This document shows, in pieces, positions 63,640 to 64,000 of a stretch of 64,000 bases of DNA. Position 1 is the stretch's first letter. Every line of letters begins with the position of its first letter. The stretch is from Mesonia algae. Its GTDB lineage: Bacteria > Bacteroidota > Bacteroidia > Flavobacteriales > Flavobacteriaceae. Location of the stretch: assembly GCF_003253545.1 (NCBI RefSeq), contig NZ_QKYV01000002.1:310001-374000 (forward strand), in the 5' to 3' direction. The notes beneath the pieces are model-generated. The model did not search any database. It was not told the origin of the DNA and was given only the letters and a program-made list of their open reading frames with translations. A program made the translations under genes and the position numbers.

Positions 63640-64000
63640 ATGAAACCATTTATTGTAATCATTTTTAGCTTATTATTATGCAGTTGTTACAACCCAGAAA
63701 GAAATTGTAAAGACTTTAAAACGGGAACGTTTGAGTTTGAGTCTTATCTAAACGGAGAACTAAAAAAGACTCGTTTTGTAAGAAATGATACTTTAGAGAT
63801 TGATTACTTTGATAATAAAGTGGATTCTTCTTCTATTCGTTGGATCAATGACTGTGAATATGTGTTGACCAATCTCAACCCAAAGAGTATGGCCGAAGAA
63901 AAGCCCTTACATATGAAAATTCTAACGACAGAAGGTGATACTTATACTTTTGAATTTTCTATCGTTGGAGAGGATAAAAAACAAAAAGGGACGGCGAGAA
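63640..64000 (+). CDS. Small lipoprotein, 3' end outside window
   Basis: The first 120 codons of a lipoprotein gene that runs past the window end. Signal peptide MKPFIVIIFSLLLCSC with Cys14 or Cys16 as the lipobox cysteine, then YNPERNCKDFKTGTFEF and, later, IRWINDCEYVLTNLNPKS. It resembles a short conserved flavobacterial envelope protein that is often labelled DNA topoisomerase IV in databases. No topoisomerase domain is present, so that label would be wrong. The function is unknown. Confidence 0.75.
   Translation, partial: MKPFIVIIFSLLLCSCYNPERNCKDFKTGTFEFESYLNGELKKTRFVRNDTLEIDYFDNKVDSSSIRWINDCEYVLTNLNPKSMAEEKPLHMKILTTEGDTYTFEFSIVGEDKKQKGTAR

Overview
The window looks like a chromosome segment from a member of the Flavobacteriaceae (Bacteroidota). 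The DNA is AT-rich. Promoters fit the Bacteroidetes pattern TTG-N19..23-TAnnTTTG, and Shine-Dalgarno sites are essentially absent. Gene content points the same way: a short primary sigma factor of 288 residues, a ClpC-type ClpATPase, a 7TM-HD PgpH, a LytS/LytTR pair, DUF4251, DUF1206 and PepSY-like proteins, and many lipoproteins. Genus cannot be fixed from the sequence alone. I see no rRNA, tRNA, CRISPR array, intact insertion sequence or prophage.

Layout. 1-9.2 kb is an export block: the 3' end of a MacB-type ABC permease, an AraC regulator, a divergent MATE exporter, and a complete tripartite RND pump (MFP lipoprotein, RND transporter, outer-membrane factor). 9.4-11.5 kb is a DoxX-like / LytS kinase / LytTR regulator operon. 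11.5-17.5 kb is the accessory zone. It holds long stretches without genes, a tandem DUF302 lipoprotein, a very AT-rich two-gene membrane/secreted module (13930-16370) bracketed by diverged direct repeats, a repeat-rich non-coding block and a DUF4251 lipoprotein. 17.8-33 kb carries an MFS exporter, an OmpA lipoprotein, FKBP isomerase, the primary sigma factor, SDR and aldo-keto reductases, DUF1206, a class A PBP, a YjiK-like propeller, an FUSC transporter, an MscS channel and a VTT/DedA protein. 33-45 kb carries an SF2 helicase, VanX-type dipeptidase, GalE, a DUF3817/EEP pair, thioesterase, the pgpH-DUF72-Nudix operon, thiolase and NlpC/P60. 44.5-57.5 kb is mostly core metabolism and information processing (TPR protein, GyrA, ClpC, HutH, Nnr, GcvT, an RmlD-like reductase, pterin dehydratase, YebC). 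57.6-64 kb holds a PepSY-like protein divergent from an OmpR/HK pair, a second YjiK-like propeller, Lrp/AsnC, an M14 peptidase, an XRE regulator with an operator array, and a truncated lipoprotein.

Most interesting signals. (1) Five GTTTAC-N4-GTAAAC palindromes lie between the M14 peptidase and the XRE regulator, with -7 promoter boxes embedded in them. (2) A GC-rich word, TCCGCG(A/G)AA, occurs inside six unrelated genes, always in the reading phase that gives Ser-Ala-Lys/Glu. (3) A repeat-bracketed two-gene module has no recognisable function. (4) A Rossmann-fold reductase has an intact frame but no ATG, GTG or TTG before its nucleotide-binding motif. Several start codons were corrected because the TTG in a -7 box mimics a start.
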